A stretch of 64,000 bases of DNA from Actinobacteria bacterium OV450 (lineage in GTDB: Bacteria > Actinomycetota > Actinomycetes > Streptomycetales > Streptomycetaceae): contig LJCW01000379.1 in assembly GCA_001298555.1 (NCBI GenBank), positions 58,822 through 122,821 on the forward strand. The letters run 5' to 3'. Both the position numbers and the translations under genes were made by a program. Below the pieces are notes generated by a model. It worked only from the letters and a program-made list of their open reading frames with translations, had not been told where the DNA came from and ran no database searches. Within the stretch, counting starts at the first letter, position 1, and every line of letters starts with the position of its first letter. Shown here in pieces: positions 62,301 through 64,000 of this stretch.

Positions 62301-64000
62301 TCACGGCCGGTACAGGGGGTTGGGCACGGTGCCGTACTCCACGGCGTGCGGGCGGTCGGGGCGGTCGCGGTAGCCGTCCTCGTACAACCGGTTCCGGTTC
62401 AGGCAGAGCCTGCCGATGCGCTCACCGAGCAGGTCGAAGAGCTCGTAGCGCTCCTTGAGCTCGGGAAAGCGGGCCTGGTGGCGCAGGATCTCCGCCCGTA
62501 CGAGCGACCAGAACTCGTCCTCCGGGACACCGAGGCGGTCCTCGCACAGGGCGGACAGGTAGCGGAAGACCCCGACGAAGAGACCGGAGTGGATGTACTG
62601 GGGCAGGAAGTCCGCCGGCTTGTCGCGCAGTGCGGCGCGTACCTCCGCGGGCACGGAGGCGAGCTCCGGCAGCGCCTCGCGGCAGATGTTGACCTCGCCC
62701 ACGAAGTCCTTGAGGGCGAGCCGGACGGGGACGTCCTGCTCGTCGAAGATCACGGTGGTGTTCTCGCCGTGCGGGGAGAAGACGGTGCCGTAGCGGTAGA
62801 GGAAGTGGAGCAGCGGGGGCAGCAGGGCGCCGAAGAGCCGCTGCAGCCAGCTGGCCGGCGCCAGCCCGGACCGGGCGACGAGCTCGGCGGTGAAGGACCG
62901 GCCGCGCGGGTCGACGTGGAGGAGGGAGGCGAGGGTGCGGGCCCGCTCCCCGGGGGTGAGCCGGCCGGTCAGGGGTTCGCGCCAGATCGCCCCCAGGAGC
63001 TCCTTGTACTGGTACGGGGCTTCGGGGAGCTCGTCGTAGACGGGATGGCGGACGGTGACCGAGGCGACCTCGCCGAGGAGGACGACCGCGCACTCCTCGC
63101 GGAGGAAGGGATCGGCGTCGTGCAGGGAGCGGATCCAGGAGGTGACGGCGGGCGCGGCGGCGGACTGGTCGGAGGGCAGACCCCGCCAGACCAGGGTGTT
63201 GAAGACGGAGAGCGGCAGTTTGACGCTGTGCCGGTCCGGCCGGGTGAGGTTGAGGAAGGTGCGGACGGACTGCTGCGGGATGCGTATGTCGGGGTCCGCG
63301 GGGAGCGGGACCAGGGCGCCGGACGCCAGGGCGGGTGCGAACAGCGGGAGCACGATCTCGTCCCACTGCCATGGGTGGACCGGGAGGTAGAGGTAGCCGA
63401 GCGGGTCGAGGCCGCGGGCCCGCAGGGTCCGGTCGAAGACGTCCCGGGTGACGGGGTCGAGCTCTTGGGCGTAGAGCCGCGCCGGGTCCTCCAGGCCGGC
63501 CGCGCCGCGGTAGGCCGCGAGGGAGACGTGGACGGCGAGCCAGGGCAGCCGCTGGCGGGTGCGGGCTTCGGGGGCCCAGGCGGCGGTGTCCGCGGCGGAC
63601 AGTCCCAGGCGGCCCTTGTTGAGGACGAGCCAGGGATGGCCGGTCTGGTGGCCTTCGAGCTCGGCGTGGTTGAGGTCGGCGAGGACGTCGGCGGTGAGCG
63701 CGGTGTGGTCGATGCGGGCGTCGGCGGCGAGGGTGGCGCTTAGCTCGCGCACCAGGTGGCCGAGGGTGGCACCGTCGAGGCCGAGGAGGGTGCGGCTGCG
63801 GACCAGGAAGGCATACGGGTCCGAGAACGCGGTCGGCGGCTCCGTCGACGGGGGCGGCGGGGTGAGCGTGATGCTGTCGGGGGCGACGTGCCAGCTGCCG
63901 TACGCGCGCCGGCGGGCCCGGAAGCCGAGGCTGCTGCCGTCGTCGAGGGTCAGCTGCCAGGCGCTGCCGGTGGAGTCGGGGGTGGGGGCGGTGGGGGTGG
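62301..64000 (-). CDS. IucA/IucC-family siderophore synthetase (partial)
   Basis: The frame is open from the stop at 62301 through the right window edge (at least 566 residues), so the N-terminus lies outside. The IucA/IucC core shows GHQTGHPWLVLNKGRLGLS, LPVHPWQWDEIVLP, KLPLSVFNTLVWRGLPSD and PHGENTTVIFDEQDVPVRLALKDF, followed by the FhuF-like C-terminal domain. NIS synthetases condense a polyamine or amino alcohol with citrate or succinyl intermediates using ATP. The substrate is not evident. A further Pro/Thr-rich stretch appears near the edge. It is probably part of a siderophore cluster continuing to the right. Confidence 0.93.
   Translation of the reverse strand, partial: TPTAPTPDSTGSAWQLTLDDGSSLGFRARRRAYGSWHVAPDSITLTPPPPSTEPPTAFSDPYAFLVRSRTLLGLDGATLGHLVRELSATLAADARIDHTALTADVLADLNHAELEGHQTGHPWLVLNKGRLGLSAADTAAWAPEARTRQRLPWLAVHVSLAAYRGAAGLEDPARLYAQELDPVTRDVFDRTLRARGLDPLGYLYLPVHPWQWDEIVLPLFAPALASGALVPLPADPDIRIPQQSVRTFLNLTRPDRHSVKLPLSVFNTLVWRGLPSDQSAAAPAVTSWIRSLHDADPFLREECAVVLLGEVASVTVRHPVYDELPEAPYQYKELLGAIWREPLTGRLTPGERARTLASLLHVDPRGRSFTAELVARSGLAPASWLQRLFGALLPPLLHFLYRYGTVFSPHGENTTVIFDEQDVPVRLALKDFVGEVNICREALPELASVPAEVRAALRDKPADFLPQYIHSGLFVGVFRYLSALCEDRLGVPEDEFWSLVRAEILRHQARFPELKERYELFDLLGERIGRLCLNRNRLYEDGYRDRPDRPHAVEYGTVPNPLYRP

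Overview
The window is a gene-dense, very GC-rich stretch of a Streptomyces (or close actinomycete) chromosome. The base composition, the frequent GTG starts, the tight ATGA/GTGA gene overlaps and the gene content all point there: hrdB next to whiH, sepH, nrdR-nrdJ facing lexA, and actinobacterial parC and parE. From memory, the order resembles the conserved core of Streptomyces coelicolor around hrdB. It is a core region rather than an accessory island: I see no insertion sequence, prophage, CRISPR array, rRNA or tRNA.

Layout. 1-7.2 kb: end of an FAD oxidoreductase gene, a proline-rich membrane protein, the divisome regulator sepH, a sulfurtransferase, a double-VOC protein, thymidine kinase, a nucleotide-pyrophosphatase-like phosphatase and a DUF5998 protein. 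7.3-15.5 kb: a Pat-like GNAT/acyl-CoA-synthetase protein, ptsH (HPr) behind a DasR-type site, a GntR regulator, an M23 peptidase under a cyclic-di-AMP riboswitch, and a two-gene M16 peptidase operon. 15.7-29.1 kb: parC, an Mrr-nuclease/TerD fusion, a COG0523 metal GTPase, a divergent pair of citrate synthases (one carrying an HTH domain), a cupin gene remnant, a CitA/DcuS-type two-component system, and a DUF485/cation-acetate symporter pair. 29.2-36 kb: parE, a small zinc-ribbon protein, a trypsin-like protease, the principal sigma factor hrdB, and whiH. 36.2-46.7 kb: a fused ABC ATPase-permease, a NUDIX/winged-helix protein, a glycogen-debranching-like enzyme, a DUF4192 protein, a RecQ helicase fused to a phosphoribosyltransferase-like domain, and two uncharacterised proteins. 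46.7-55.1 kb: rnhB, a TetR/MFS efflux pair with two perfect operators, a DUF4173-type membrane protein, an ADP-ribosylglycohydrolase, a histidine phosphatase, a YdbC-like protein and an arylamine N-acetyltransferase. 55.2-64 kb: nrdJ, nrdR, lexA, a DinG-type helicase, and the C-terminal part of an IucA/IucC siderophore synthetase cut by the window end.

How the genes work together. DNA topology, replication and repair dominate: ParC/ParE, RecQ, DinG, RNase HII, LexA and class II ribonucleotide reductase with its repressor NrdR. Development and division are represented by SepH, WhiH, HrdB and the c-di-AMP-controlled cell-wall peptidase. Carbon and carboxylate sensing is represented by HPr with a dre site, the citrate synthase pair, the DcuS/CitA-type kinase and the acetate-type symporter. 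The least explained items are the Mrr-TerD fusion, the RecQ-PRTase fusion, the HTH-citrate synthase with its direct-repeat intergenic region, and a proline-rich protein ending in an apparent SF1-helicase motif VI without the ATPase half. I did not find a clearly new multi-gene defence or biosynthetic system.
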